From NCBI RefSeq assembly GCF_003416895.1, contig NZ_QVIO01000003.1:124001-188000 (forward strand): a stretch of DNA of 64,000 nt. The letters run 5' to 3'. The notes beneath the pieces are model-generated. The model saw nothing but the letters and a program-made list of their open reading frames with translations. It made no database searches and was not told where the DNA came from. The stretch comes from Duganella sp. BJB476 (GTDB lineage Bacteria; Pseudomonadota; Gammaproteobacteria; Burkholderiales; Burkholderiaceae_D). How positions within the stretch are numbered: the first letter of the stretch is position 1; every line of letters begins with the position of its first letter. Position numbers and translations under genes: made by a program. This document shows positions 1-8,540 of this stretch, piece by piece.

Positions 1-166
1 TTTCCAGTTCAGCGCGCTTGACTTCGAATTCAGCAACGGCGGACGCGGTAGCGCGGCGAGCCATTTTTTGCGGAATCAGGAAGTTACGTGCGTAACCGTC
101 TTTAACTTTAACGACTTCACCCAGGTTGCCCAGGTTGACGACTTTTTCTAACAGAATGATTTGCAT
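1..166 (-). CDS. rplI: 50S ribosomal protein L9 (partial, 3' end outside window)
   Basis: The first 55 residues read [20 protein letters not shown] and continue with the [13 protein letters not shown] signature of the L9 N-terminal domain, which binds 23S rRNA. The ATG is at 164-166 with a purine-rich Shine-Dalgarno just upstream. The gene runs off the left edge, so only the N-terminal third is present. It is last in the minus-strand order rpsF-priB-rpsR-rplI, the usual arrangement in proteobacteria. Confidence 0.96.
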   Translation of the reverse strand, partial: MQIILLEKVVNLGNLGEVVKVKDGYARNFLIPQKMARRATASAVAEFEVKRAELE

Positions 167-200
167 AGTTCTTCTCCAGGATCTTATCTAGACGACGCGA

Positions 201-491
201 TTAAGCGTGGTGCAGATCGGTGTAAGGCAGCAGCGCGAGGTAGCGAGCGCGCTTGATTGCGGTGTCAACTTGACGCTGGTAGTGCGCCTTGGTACCGGTC
301 AGACGTGCTGGCATGATTTTGCCGTTTTCCTGGACGAAGTCTTTCAGGGTGTCGACGTCTTTGTAGTCAACTTGTTCTACGTTTGCGGCGGTGAAGCGGC
401 AGAATTTCTTACGCTTGAACAAAGGATTCTGTTGCTTGCGCTTTTCTTTCAGCTTGAGCTTGTTTTTGTCGAACTTTTTACCGAATGCCAT
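201..491 (-). CDS. rpsR: 30S ribosomal protein S18
   Basis: This 96-residue basic protein carries the S18 core [20 protein letters not shown], then [19 protein letters not shown] and the terminal [20 protein letters not shown]18 sits on the 30S platform and pairs with S6, whose gene lies two genes upstream. It is about 20 residues longer than the E. coli protein because of a Lys-rich N-terminal extension ([18 protein letters not shown]). It lies 34 bp upstream of rplI and just downstream of priB. Confidence 0.97.
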   Translation of the reverse strand: MAFGKKFDKNKLKLKEKRKQQNPLFKRKKFCRFTAANVEQVDYKDVDTLKDFVQENGKIMPARLTGTKAHYQRQVDTAIKRARYLALLPYTDLHHA

Positions 492-506
492 TTTAGGCTC
501 CTGTAT

Positions 507-830
507 CTAAATTGAGCTGTCTGGGACAGCACTAAAATCAATGATGTGAAACACCAGGCTTTTGCTATTGCGATTCTTCTTGTTCAGGAAACCGTTGAAC
601 TGATACATGCCTGCCAGTGGCGCCTGACTGAAGCGGCCTGAAATCTCGCCCGCGGCAACCGCGGAAATTTCAAACTCGCTCAATCGGGCGATGCCTGCCT
701 CGGTCTGCTGGGATCGGTGCTGGAGTACAGCGTTCACGATCGGCATGCCGGCCGGGGTGTAGCGCAAGGCGTCCCGTTCGGCGATCAAGGCAATAAACTG
801 GAGCTGGTTCAGCTCGGCTCCTGGCAACAA
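507..830 (-). CDS. priB: Primosomal replication protein N (PriB)
   Basis: PriB is a small OB-fold ssDNA-binding protein that bridges PriA and DnaT at restarted forks. The core LNQLQFIALIAERDALRYTPAGMPIVNAVLQH and the end SKSLVFHIIDFSAV match the betaproteobacterial family, as does the position between rpsF and rpsR. The start is uncertain. There is no ATG near the N-terminus; a TTG at 828-830 directly follows the rpsF stop, a second TTG is the next codon, and a CTG (Leu before Asn-Gln-Leu-Gln) would match the usual family start. Translation is probably coupled to rpsF. Confidence 0.9.
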   Translation of the reverse strand: MLPGAELNQLQFIALIAERDALRYTPAGMPIVNAVLQHRSQQTEAGIARLSEFEISAVAAGEISGRFSQAPLAGMYQFNGFLNKKNRNSKSLVFHIIDFSAVPDSSI

Positions 831-1217
831 TTAGGCCGCAGGAGCAGCAGCAACTGCTGGAGCTTCGGTGCGATGCGATTTCGCTGCATCTTCACGTTGT
901 ACCGACTTCATCATCGGCGAAGGAGCGGTTTCCGCTTTCTTCATCTTGACGGTCAGGTGACGCAGCACGGCATCATTGAATTTGAAGGCGGTTTCCAGCT
1001 CGACCAGGGTCTCGTTGTCGCATTCGATGTTCAGGCAGATGTAGTGTGCTTTAGCCAGTTTCTGGATCGAGTAAGCCATCTGACGACGACCCCAATCTTC
1101 AACACGGTGCACGGCGCCGCCGCGGGTGGTTACCGAGGCTTTGTAACGCTCGATCATGGCGGGCACTTGCTCGCTCTGGTCCGGGTGGACGATAAATACT
1201 ATTTCATAGTGACGCAT
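831..1217 (-). CDS. rpsF: 30S ribosomal protein S6
   Basis: The protein starts [25 protein letters not shown] and has the S6 motifs [21 protein letters not shown] and [11 protein letters not shown]. It ends in an Ala/Pro/Lys tail of about 30 residues, which is common in this family. The ATG at 1215-1217 is chosen over an upstream in-frame start because AAGGGAG lies 5 nt before it and the family begins at MRHYE. It is the first gene of the rpsF-priB-rpsR-rplI operon and diverges from lexA across about 240 bp. Confidence 0.97.
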   Translation of the reverse strand: MRHYEIVFIVHPDQSEQVPAMIERYKASVTTRGGAVHRVEDWGRRQMAYSIQKLAKAHYICLNIECDNETLVELETAFKFNDAVLRHLTVKMKKAETAPSPMMKSVQREDAAKSHRTEAPAVAAAPAA

Positions 1218-1410
1218 GCAAACTCCCTTAAGGACTGTGAATATAGCCCACCCTGGCGTCAAGACAGGTGTGGGAAGAGGTAAGCCCGCGACTATATCAG
1301 CTTTTCCGGCAAAAGACCAGCACCTGCGGCGACGCCAAATCCCCTCTCCTATGAGCCTTCATGAATTTATTTCGCGCAAAGCAACAAATTCCCTTGCATT
1401 TCGCTTCACA

Positions 1411-1443
1411 CTGTACAAAAATACAGACTGTCTATATACACAG
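1411..1443 (+). promoter_or_regulatory. Two tandem LexA boxes upstream of lexA
   Basis: CTGTACAAAAATACAG (1411-1426) and CTGTCTATATACACAG (1428-1443) both fit CTGT-N8-ACAG exactly. They are phased 17 bp apart and end 14 bp before the lexA start codon. They overlap the region where the lexA promoter must lie (TTGCAT at 1394-1399 is a possible -35), so they should act as the autorepression operator. Only sequence match and position support this. Confidence 0.88.
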
Positions 1444-1457
1444 GCCCAAAGCACTCT

Positions 1458-2096
1458 ATGATCAAGCTCACCGCAAGACAGGAACAAATTCTCAATCTGA
1501 TCAAGGATGCCATCGAAAACACCGGCTTCCCGCCGACCCGTGCCGAAATCGCCAATGAACTGGGCTTCAAATCCGCCAACGCGGCCGAGGAGCATCTGCA
1601 GGCGCTGGCGCGCAAGGGCGCGATCGAGATCGCCGCCGGCACTTCGCGCGGCATCCGCCTGCTGGGCGTGCACGCCGAGCCGGCCGCCTCCAAGGTGCCG
1701 GTGTCGCTGATGATGTCGCTGCCGCTGATCGGCCGCGTGGCCGCCGGCTCGCCCATCCTGGCGCAGGAAAATCTGGAGACCAGCTACAGCGTCGATCCGG
1801 CCATGTTCTCCTCCAAGCCGGACTACCTGCTGAAGGTGCGCGGCGAATCGATGCGCGACGCCGGCATCATGGACGGCGACCTGCTGGCCGTGAAGAAGGT
1901 GGACAGCGCCAAGAACGGCCAGATCGTCGTGGCCCGCATCGGCAACGACGTCACCGTCAAGCGCTATCGCAAGACCGGTTCCCTCGTCGAACTACTGCCG
2001 GAAAACCCGGACTTCAAGATCATCAAGGTCGATCCTGAAGCGGACGAGTTCGCGCTGGAAGGCCTGGCGGTCGGCCTGATGCGCAGCTGGCACTAA
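1458..2096 (+). CDS. lexA: SOS repressor LexA
   Basis: LexA represses SOS genes and cleaves itself when stimulated by RecA-ssDNA filaments. Residues 1-65 form the winged helix ([33 protein letters not shown]). The Ala96-Gly97 bond in GRVAAGSP is the cleavage site, and Ser131 (GESMRD) with Lys168 (VTVKRY) forms the Ser-Lys dyad of the S24 peptidase domain. At 212 residues it has the normal length. The two operators just upstream indicate autoregulation. It is transcribed away from the ribosomal operon. Confidence 0.98.
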   Translation: MIKLTARQEQILNLIKDAIENTGFPPTRAEIANELGFKSANAAEEHLQALARKGAIEIAAGTSRGIRLLGVHAEPAASKVPVSLMMSLPLIGRVAAGSPILAQENLETSYSVDPAMFSSKPDYLLKVRGESMRDAGIMDGDLLAVKKVDSAKNGQIVVARIGNDVTVKRYRKTGSLVELLPENPDFKIIKVDPEADEFALEGLAVGLMRSWH

Positions 2097-2100
2097 ACGC

Positions 2101-2595
2101 CTAGCGCTTGCCGGCCGTCTCCGGCAGGTGCGACAGGTCGCGCGCGCTCAAGGCGATGTCGCCGCGCCGGCCTTCCCACGCGGCCTGCGCCAGCGTGACC
2201 GCATCCGCCTGGCGCCTGGCCTCGTCCGCCACCCGCACGAACACCTCGCTCATCAAGGTCTGCGCGGCGTCGATTTCATCGTCTGTCATCAGGTCGGCCA
2301 GGTCGGGAGGAATGCTCTTGCCGACCGGGAGCGCGGCATTGTAATTGGCAAGGAACTGGTCGTAGCAGCTGCGCCACGCGGCCAGCGCCCGCGTCACCGC
2401 AGGGCCGCCGGCCAGAGCCGGACGCATCGGAATGTTGGGAGGCTGGCAGTTGAAACGGGCCAGCGCAATATCGGCGCCGTCGTAGCGGCTGGTGTAATAC
2501 TCGATCTCGGCTTGCCGCGCCAGGCGGCGAGCCTGATCGTCGGCGAAGGCGTTACTTGACAGCACGGTCAAGGCAAGTACCCATGCTGCTCTCAT
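2101..2595 (-). CDS. Hypothetical exported protein
   Basis: A 164-residue protein with a short signal peptide (MRAAWVLALTVLSSNAFA, cleavage near residue 18). The mature part is helical and charged: QARRLARQAEIEYYTSRYDG, then RALAAWRSCYDQFLANYNAA and an acidic/Arg-rich C-terminal half. Two Cys (in FNCQPP and WRSCYDQ) could form a disulfide. It is convergent with lexA, its stop lying 4 bp past the lexA stop. I do not recognise the family and assign no function. Confidence 0.7.
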   Translation of the reverse strand: MRAAWVLALTVLSSNAFADDQARRLARQAEIEYYTSRYDGADIALARFNCQPPNIPMRPALAGGPAVTRALAAWRSCYDQFLANYNAALPVGKSIPPDLADLMTDDEIDAAQTLMSEVFVRVADEARRQADAVTLAQAAWEGRRGDIALSARDLSHLPETAGKR

Positions 2596-2654
2596 AACGC
2601 CTCCTCCCGCTTAGCAAAATTGAAAGCTTAGATTATCACAACTCGGCGCACCGA

Positions 2655-3899
2655 TCAGCAAGCTTCCAGTGCGCAGGTGAAGTCGTCCAGCAAATCGTCG
2701 GTATCCTCGATGCCGACCGAGACCCGTATCAGCGACTCGGCAATGCCCATCGATGCCCGGCGTTCGGCGCCCATCTCGAAGAAGATGGTGTGCGCCACCG
2801 GGATGATCAGCGTGCGCGTATCGCCCAGGTTGGAGGCTGGAATGGCCAGCTTCAGGCGGTTCAGGAAGTCGAAGCAGTCGATGCCGTCCTTCAGCTCAAA
2901 GCTCAGCAGCGAGCCGAAGCTGCGGAACAGTTCGCTGGAGATGGCGTGCTGCGGGTGCGACGCCAGGCCCGGGTAGTAGACGGCGGCCACGCGCTCGTCC
3001 GCCTCCAGCAGCCTGGCCAGCGCCAGCGCATTGGCGCTGGTGCGCTCCATGCGCAGCGCCAGCGTCTCGGCGCCGACGGCGATGTGGTGCGCCGCTTCCG
3101 GCGCCAGCGACGAGCCGAAGTCGCGCAAGCCCTTGGCGCGGATCTGCGCCAGCCCCCATTGCAGCGGCGCGGCCTTCTTGTAGTTCTCGTAGATGTTCGG
3201 GAAGCGGGTCCAGTCGTAGGCGCCGGTATCGGTCAGGCTGCCGCCCAGCGCGTTGCCGTGGCCGCCGATCGACTTGGTCAACGCGTTGACCACCAGGCCG
3301 GCGCCGACCGACTTCGGACGGAACAGGTATGGCGTGGTCATCGTGTTGTCGACGATGTAGAGGATGCCGCGCTGCTGGCACAGCTCGCCGATGCGCTTGA
3401 GGTCCGCCACTTGCGTGCGCGGGTTGGCGATGGTCTCGACGAACACCACGCGGGTCTGGTCGGTGATGGCGGCGGCGACGTTGGCGACATCGGTGGCGTC
3501 GACAAACGACACGGCCACGCCCTGCGCCATGGTGGTCTGCCACAGGCTGTTGGTGTTACCGAACAAGAACGACGACGACACCACATGGTCGCCCGCGCGC
3601 AGCAGCGACTGGAACACGGCGCCGATCGCGCCCATGCCGGTGGCGAAGCAGATCGTGCCGACGCCCTGCTCCATCTTGTTGACCTTGTCTTCAAGGGCGG
3701 AGATGGTCGGGTTGCCCTGGCGGCCATAGCGGAAGCCCGGCTCCTTGCCCTGGAACACCGAGGCCAGCTGGCGCGCGTCGGCGTAACCGAAGGCGACCGA
3801 GGTGTGGATGGGCTTGTGCAGCGAACCGTGCTCGATGCCCTTCTGGCGATCGTTATGCAGAATGGTGGTGGTGAAGCCGTAGTTTTTCTTGTCGTTCAT
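2655..3899 (-). CDS. PLP-dependent Cys/Met metabolism enzyme (cystathionine gamma-synthase family)
   Basis: This is a fold-type I PLP enzyme of the transsulfuration family. Visible landmarks are YGRQGNPT, FATGMGAIGA, the VDNTMTTPYLF strand, the PLP lysine in NALTKSIGGHGN (about residue 209) and the C-terminal SLIRVSVGIED. The ATG at 3897-3899 gives 414 residues; a TTG two codons upstream is the alternative. In related bacteria the gene after purF is metZ (O-succinylhomoserine sulfhydrylase). This sequence differs clearly from typical MetZ around the PLP lysine and C-terminus, so the exact reaction (sulfhydrylase, synthase or lyase) is left open. No good Shine-Dalgarno is visible, and an intrinsic terminator lies just upstream. 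Confidence 0.85.
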   Translation of the reverse strand: MNDKKNYGFTTTILHNDRQKGIEHGSLHKPIHTSVAFGYADARQLASVFQGKEPGFRYGRQGNPTISALEDKVNKMEQGVGTICFATGMGAIGAVFQSLLRAGDHVVSSSFLFGNTNSLWQTTMAQGVAVSFVDATDVANVAAAITDQTRVVFVETIANPRTQVADLKRIGELCQQRGILYIVDNTMTTPYLFRPKSVGAGLVVNALTKSIGGHGNALGGSLTDTGAYDWTRFPNIYENYKKAAPLQWGLAQIRAKGLRDFGSSLAPEAAHHIAVGAETLALRMERTSANALALARLLEADERVAAVYYPGLASHPQHAISSELFRSFGSLLSFELKDGIDCFDFLNRLKLAIPASNLGDTRTLIIPVAHTIFFEMGAERRASMGIAESLIRVSVGIEDTDDLLDDFTCALEAC

Positions 3900-3910
3900 G
3901 TTCAAGCAGT

Positions 3911-3948
3911 CAAAAAAAAAGCCCGGTGCGGAATGATCCGCACCGGGC
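3911..3948 (-). terminator. Intrinsic terminator after purF
   Basis: A 12-bp perfect stem (GCCCGGTGCGGA / TCCGCACCGGGC, loop atga) spans 3921-3948. On the minus strand it is followed by a run of nine T (3920-3912). It lies 6 bp past the purF stop. The T-run ends only about 12 nt before the next gene's ATG. Confidence 0.9.
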
Positions 3949-3954
3949 GCGACA

Positions 3955-5478
3955 TCAGCCTTCGGCGGTCGCGAGATTCAGATTCAGTTGCGAGCGTCCA
4001 GCATCCTCGGGGCCGGCGGCCTTCGGATGGTGGCGCGCGTATTCCAGCTTGTCCAGGTAGTCCTTGGAGATGTCGCCGGTGACGTAGACGCCGTCGAAGC
4101 ACGAAGCCTCGAAGTTCTTCAGCGCCGGGTTGACGTCGGAGATGGCGCGCTTCAACGCGTCGATATCCTGGTACACCAGGTGATCGGCGGTGATCTCGCG
4201 GCAGACTTCCTCGGTGCTGCGGCCGTAGGCGATCAGCTCGTCACGGGTAGGCATGTCGATGCCGTACACGTTAGGGAAGATCACCGGTGGCGCCGCCGAA
4301 GCGAAGATCACCTTCTTGGCGCCGGCTTCGCGCGCCATCTGCACGATCTCGCGGCTGGTGGTGCCGCGCACGATGGAGTCATCCACCAGCAGCACGACCT
4401 TGTCCTTGAACTCGGAAGCGATGGCGTTCAGCTTCTGGCGCACCGACTTCTTGCGCGCAGCCTGGCCCGGCATGATGAAGGTACGGCCGATGTAGCGGTT
4501 CTTGATGAAGCCTTCGCGGTATTCCACGTTCAGCGCCAGCGCCAGCTGGATCGCTGCTGGACGCGACGAATCCGGAATCGGCATGACGACGTCGATCTCG
4601 CCATCCTTGAATTCGCGCTTGATCTTCTCGGCCAGGTACTCGCCCATTTTCAGGCGGGTGGCGTACACGGAGGCGCCGTCGATGACGGAATCCGGACGGG
4701 CTAGGTAGACGAACTCGAACACGCAAGGGTTGAGCGATGGATTGTCGGCGCACTGGCGCGAATGCAGCTGCTTGTCGGCGTCGATGAAGACGGCCTCGCC
4801 CGGCGCGATGTCGCGCACGAAGCGGAAGCCCATGCCTTCCAGCGCCACGGACTCGGAAGCGATCAGGTACTCGGCGCCCTGCTCGGTTTCGTTGATGCCC
4901 AGGCACAGCGGACGGATGCCGAACGGATCGCGGAAGGCCAGCAGGCCGACGCCGGCAATCTGCGCCACGGCAGCGTAGCCGCCGCGCACGCGGCGATGCA
5001 GCACGGTCACGGCGTTGAAGATGGTTTCAGCGTCGATCGAGATGCCGGTGGTGGCTTTCTGGATCTCGTGGGCCAGCACGTTCAGCAGCACTTCCGAATC
5101 GGAATCGGTGTTGATGTGGCGACGGTCGTTCTGGAACATTTCTTTTTTGAGCTGTTCCCAGTTGGTCAGGTTGCCGTTGTGCGCCAAGGTGATGCCGAAC
5201 GGGGCGTTGACGTAGAACGGTTGCGCTTCTTCCTCGCTCGACGAACCGGCGGTTGGATAGCGGCAGTGACCGATGCCGGAATTGCCTTGCAGCGTACGCA
5301 TGTTACGGGTACGGAAAACGTCACGAACGAGGCCGTTGGCCTTGTGCATGGCGAACATGCTGCTGTGATTGGTCGCGATACCTGCCGCATCCTGGCCGCG
5401 GTGCTGCAGCAGCAGCAATGCGTCATACAGCAGTTGATTGACAGGTTGATGGGATACGACGCCGACGATGCCACACAT
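3955..5478 (-). CDS. purF: Amidophosphoribosyltransferase
   Basis: PurF catalyses the first committed step of purine synthesis, PRPP plus glutamine to 5-phosphoribosylamine. Met1 is followed by the catalytic Cys2 of the Ntn glutaminase domain (MCGIVGVV), then LLQHRGQDAAGI and GIGHCRYPTAG. The phosphoribosyltransferase domain has the PRPP loop VVLLVDDSIVRGTTSREIV. The length, 507 residues, is normal. It follows cvpA by 39 bp and is terminated by the hairpin at 3911-3948, closing the accD-folC-SPOR-cvpA-purF block. Confidence 0.98.
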   Translation of the reverse strand: MCGIVGVVSHQPVNQLLYDALLLLQHRGQDAAGIATNHSSMFAMHKANGLVRDVFRTRNMRTLQGNSGIGHCRYPTAGSSSEEEAQPFYVNAPFGITLAHNGNLTNWEQLKKEMFQNDRRHINTDSDSEVLLNVLAHEIQKATTGISIDAETIFNAVTVLHRRVRGGYAAVAQIAGVGLLAFRDPFGIRPLCLGINETEQGAEYLIASESVALEGMGFRFVRDIAPGEAVFIDADKQLHSRQCADNPSLNPCVFEFVYLARPDSVIDGASVYATRLKMGEYLAEKIKREFKDGEIDVVMPIPDSSRPAAIQLALALNVEYREGFIKNRYIGRTFIMPGQAARKKSVRQKLNAIASEFKDKVVLLVDDSIVRGTTSREIVQMAREAGAKKVIFASAAPPVIFPNVYGIDMPTRDELIAYGRSTEEVCREITADHLVYQDIDALKRAISDVNPALKNFEASCFDGVYVTGDISKDYLDKLEYARHHPKAAGPEDAGRSQLNLNLATAEG

Positions 5479-5517
5479 GATGTTGCTCCTGGACTTGGTG
5501 CTACAGATTTAAAGAAT

Positions 5518-6006
5518 TCAAAAATTCACATGCTGCGCCATGGCAGCGGGAAGAAAGGCTTTCACCGTATGCGCTCCGGTCTCCGCGAGCGGACTCAATA
5601 GCGCATCCTTCCAGAATGCTTGTTGCGGTATCGACGTCATCCCACACAGGATGACACCAGCCAGCACAATTACAAGGCCGCGACCGAAGCCGAACACCAT
5701 GCCCAGCGCGCGATCAACCAGGCTGAGGCCGCCGGCATCGAGCAAGGCGCCCAGCGCCATGCCCAACAGGCCCGTCAAAATCTTCACACCGATAAACAGT
5801 GCGATAAAGGCAAGGATCAAGCGCAGCACCTCGCCCGGCACCACCGGCGGCAGCATAGTCGCCAGCACGGCGGCGTAGGCGTTGGCGACCACGAAGGCCA
5901 CCACCCAGCCCGCCAGCGACAACACTTCCTTCACCAGGCCGCGCATCATGCTGATGATGACCGACGCAACCAATACAAAAATCACCAGATAATCGAATAT
6001 CGTCAC
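5518..6006 (-). CDS. cvpA: CvpA family membrane protein
   Basis: A 162-residue inner-membrane protein with four hydrophobic segments: FDYLVIFVLVASVIISMM, VLSLAGWVVAFVVANAYA, LRLILAFIALFIGVKIL and GRGLVIVLAGVILCGM. The family (named from E. coli colicin V production) is linked to envelope integrity and nearly always precedes purF. Translation starts at a GTG (6004-6006), 17 bp after the SPOR gene stop. Confidence 0.93.
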   Translation of the reverse strand: MTIFDYLVIFVLVASVIISMMRGLVKEVLSLAGWVVAFVVANAYAAVLATMLPPVVPGEVLRLILAFIALFIGVKILTGLLGMALGALLDAGGLSLVDRALGMVFGFGRGLVIVLAGVILCGMTSIPQQAFWKDALLSPLAETGAHTVKAFLPAAMAQHVNF

Positions 6007-6023
6007 GTCGGGCGCCTGCGGGG

Positions 6024-7046
6024 TCAGACGGTTTCGAGACGGCCGCTCAGGCCCATGGCGCTCAGCTTGGCCCGCACTTTTTCGGCCTCATCCTTGTTGG
6101 TGAACGGTCCCACGCGCACGCGGGTGATGTCACCTGACGGCGTCTTTTGCGTGAAGGAGCTGATGCCGGCCTTCTTCAATTTGTCGCGCAGCTCGTCGAC
6201 CTTGCCCTGGTCGCTAAACGCGGCCACCTGCAATACGAATTTCTGGCCGGTTTCGGCAGCGGCGGCCGGCTTGGCGGCGGACTTGCCTTCCAGGATGGCC
6301 AGCGCGCGGGCGTCTTCCGAGGTCGCGGCCGGCTTGGCGTTGTCGGCCTGCTTGGCGGCCTTGGCTTCGGCCAGCTTGCGCTCGGCGTCCGCCTTGGCCT
6401 TGGCTTCGGCTTTCACTTCGGCCTGCTTGCGTTCGACTTCCAGCTTGTAGTCGGCGTCCTGGCGGGCCTTGGCTTCGTTGTCCGCTTTGTTCTTGGCGAT
6501 GGTCTCCGCCTTGGCCTTGGCTTCGGCCTTCAGTTCGGCATCGCGCTTGGAGGTATCGACCTTGACGGGCGCCACCACCAGCGGAGCGGCCGGCGCGGCG
6601 GCAGGCTTGGCCGGCTTGACGTCGTCGACGATTTCTTCCCGGCTGTCCAGGGCGGCGCTCTGCGCTACCGGCGCGGCGGCGGCCGCAGCAGGGGCTGGCG
6701 CAGGAGCAGCCTCGGCTGGCTTGTCCTTGGCGGGAATCTTGATTTCAATATCGGACGCCAGCGGCTTCGGTTCGGAATCTAGCACCATCGGCAAGCCGAT
6801 GGCGACGCCCAGCGCCAGCGCGATGGCGCCAACCAGGCGGCGGCGCGCGCGTTTCTTTTCCGGCAACACCGGATCGTCCGCTTCGCGGTCTTTGCCGCGG
6901 CGGGATTTGGCGGAACCATCCGCCGACGAGGCGCGCTTGGAGCGTGCGCGCTCCGTCGCGGCCTGGTCATCTGCGCTGGTGTAATAGCCGCTGTCCTGAC
7001 CAGCGGTCTCTTGCTTGTTTTTACCGAGTTTCGAGAACAAGCCCAT
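6024..7046 (-). CDS. dedD: SPOR-domain inner-membrane protein (DedD position)
   Basis: A single-pass protein of 340 residues: a charged cytoplasmic N-terminus (1-70), a transmembrane helix (about 71-89, LVGAIALALGVAIGLPMVL), a long Ala/Lys/Glu-rich helical periplasmic linker, and a C-terminal SPOR domain (about 266-340, QKFVLQVAAFSDQGKVDELR). SPOR domains bind denuded septal peptidoglycan, so the protein should localise to the division site. The start MGLFSKLGKNKQ at 7044-7046 lies just after the folC stop; a longer in-frame reading would overlap folC. The order folC-dedD-cvpA-purF matches E. coli, which supports the symbol. Confidence 0.9.
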   Translation of the reverse strand: MGLFSKLGKNKQETAGQDSGYYTSADDQAATERARSKRASSADGSAKSRRGKDREADDPVLPEKKRARRRLVGAIALALGVAIGLPMVLDSEPKPLASDIEIKIPAKDKPAEAAPAPAPAAAAAAPVAQSAALDSREEIVDDVKPAKPAAAPAAPLVVAPVKVDTSKRDAELKAEAKAKAETIAKNKADNEAKARQDADYKLEVERKQAEVKAEAKAKADAERKLAEAKAAKQADNAKPAATSEDARALAILEGKSAAKPAAAAETGQKFVLQVAAFSDQGKVDELRDKLKKAGISSFTQKTPSGDITRVRVGPFTNKDEAEKVRAKLSAMGLSGRLETV

Positions 7047-7068
7047 GCGTGATTTCAGTCCTGTGCGT

Positions 7069-8358
7069 TCAATGGAATGCGGATTTTCGTGCCGCCATGA
7101 CGCCGGCGACCGTGAGGAAAGATCCAAAGACCACAATTCTATCATTCTCCCCGGCTCGGCTGATCGCATTTGCATACGCCGCGGCCGGATCGTCGAAGAT
7201 ATTGATGGTGCGCTCGGCTTTTTCTTCTTGCACGATTTGCACCTTGGCCGCCAGTTCCGAGGCGCTGGCCGCGCGCGGCGACGGCAGGTTGGTCAGGCAC
7301 CAGTGGTCCACGTGCTCGGACATGGCGGCGATCACGCCGTCGATATCCTTGTCGTGCATGGAGCCGAACACGGCATAGGTGTACGGGTGGAAGCCCATAT
7401 TGCCGAGGTTCTGGTTCAGCGCCGAGGCCGCGTGCGGATTGTGCGCCACGTCCAGGATCACCGTCGGGCGGCCAGGCAGCACCTGGAAGCGGCCCGGCAG
7501 CTCCACCGTCACCAGGCCAGTGCGCACTTCCTGCGCGCCGACCGGCAGTTCCATCTTCAGCGCCTCCAGCGCGGCCAGCACGGCTGCGGCGTTGAGGATC
7601 TGGTTGGCGCCGCGCAGGCTAGGATAGGCCAGCGAATTGCGGCGCTGCGAGCGGCCGCCGTAGTTCCATTGCTGCTTGTCGCCGGAATAGTTGAAGTCAC
7701 GGCCCATCAGCCACAGGTCGGCGCCGATGGCGTTGGCGTGGTCGATCAGCGATTGCGGCGGCACCGGGTCCGAGCAGATCGCGGTCTTGCCGGCGCGGAA
7801 GATGCCGGCCTTTTCGAAGCCGATCGCCTCGCGCGTGTCGCCCAGATAGTCGGTATGGTCGATATCGACGCTGGTGACGATGGCGACGTCGGCATCGACG
7901 ATGTTGACCGCATCCAGGCGGCCGCCCAGGCCCACTTCCAGGATCGCGACATCCATGCCGGCGCCCGCCAGCAGGTGCATGATGGCCAGCGTGGTGAATT
8001 CGAAATAGGTCAGCGGCGTATCGCCGCGCACCGCTTCGACCGCGTTGAAGGCGGCCACCAGCACTTCGTCGCTGGCCAGCTTGCCGTTGATGCGGGCGCG
8101 CTCGTTGAAGTCCAGGAAGTGCGGCTTGATGTACAGGCCGACCTTGTAGCCGGCGCGCATCAGCACCGATTCCAGCATGGCGCAGGTCGAACCCTTGCCG
8201 TTGGTGCCGGCCACCATGACGACCGGGCAGCTGAAACTCAGTTGCAGGCGCTCCTTGACGGCGAGCACGCGGTCCAGGCCCATGTTGATGACGGTTTCGG
8301 CGTGGCGCGACTCAAGCAGTGCAAGCCAGGCGGGCAAAGTAGTTGGGAGATTCGGCAT
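7069..8358 (-). CDS. folC: Bifunctional dihydrofolate synthase/folylpolyglutamate synthase
   Basis: FolC adds glutamate to dihydropteroate and then extends polyglutamate tails on folates. The Mur-ligase ATP loop is VMVAGTNGKGSTCAML. The domain also shows FYFEFTTLAIMHLLA-like context, EVGLGGRLDAVN and the C-terminal ILDVAHNPHAA. At 429 residues it is full length. It lies between accD and the SPOR gene, 22 bp from the latter. Confidence 0.97.
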   Translation of the reverse strand: MPNLPTTLPAWLALLESRHAETVINMGLDRVLAVKERLQLSFSCPVVMVAGTNGKGSTCAMLESVLMRAGYKVGLYIKPHFLDFNERARINGKLASDEVLVAAFNAVEAVRGDTPLTYFEFTTLAIMHLLAGAGMDVAILEVGLGGRLDAVNIVDADVAIVTSVDIDHTDYLGDTREAIGFEKAGIFRAGKTAICSDPVPPQSLIDHANAIGADLWLMGRDFNYSGDKQQWNYGGRSQRRNSLAYPSLRGANQILNAAAVLAALEALKMELPVGAQEVRTGLVTVELPGRFQVLPGRPTVILDVAHNPHAASALNQNLGNMGFHPYTYAVFGSMHDKDIDGVIAAMSEHVDHWCLTNLPSPRAASASELAAKVQIVQEEKAERTINIFDDPAAAYANAISRAGENDRIVVFGSFLTVAGVMAARKSAFH

Positions 8359-8438
8359 GATGGGGGCTCAGAAATGAAAAACGGCGCGCAGGCCGGCATG
8401 ATAGCCGATTGCGCGCCGTAGCGTGAGGGAGTGACTAG

Positions 8439-8539
8439 GCGGTTGCTTCAAAATGAGCGCAGCAAGGCGCGGCGGCGAAGACAGTGCGTTAGCACGGCGA
8501 GACGCCGCAACGCCGCTGCGGTCTTTTTGAAGCGACCGC
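8439..8539. repeat. Intergenic palindromic element (about 100 bp)
   Basis: The outer arms GCGGTTGCTTCAAAA (8439-8453) and TTTTTGAAGCGACCGC (8524-8539) are inverted repeats. The interior is also G+C-rich and partly self-complementary (GCGCAGCAAGGCGCGGCGG against CCGCAACGCCGCTGCGG). The element ends one base before the accD stop codon and would fold into a long cruciform or RNA hairpin after accD. It resembles a REP/ERIC-like dispersed element. No second copy was seen in this window. Confidence 0.65.
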
Positions 8540-8540
8540 T

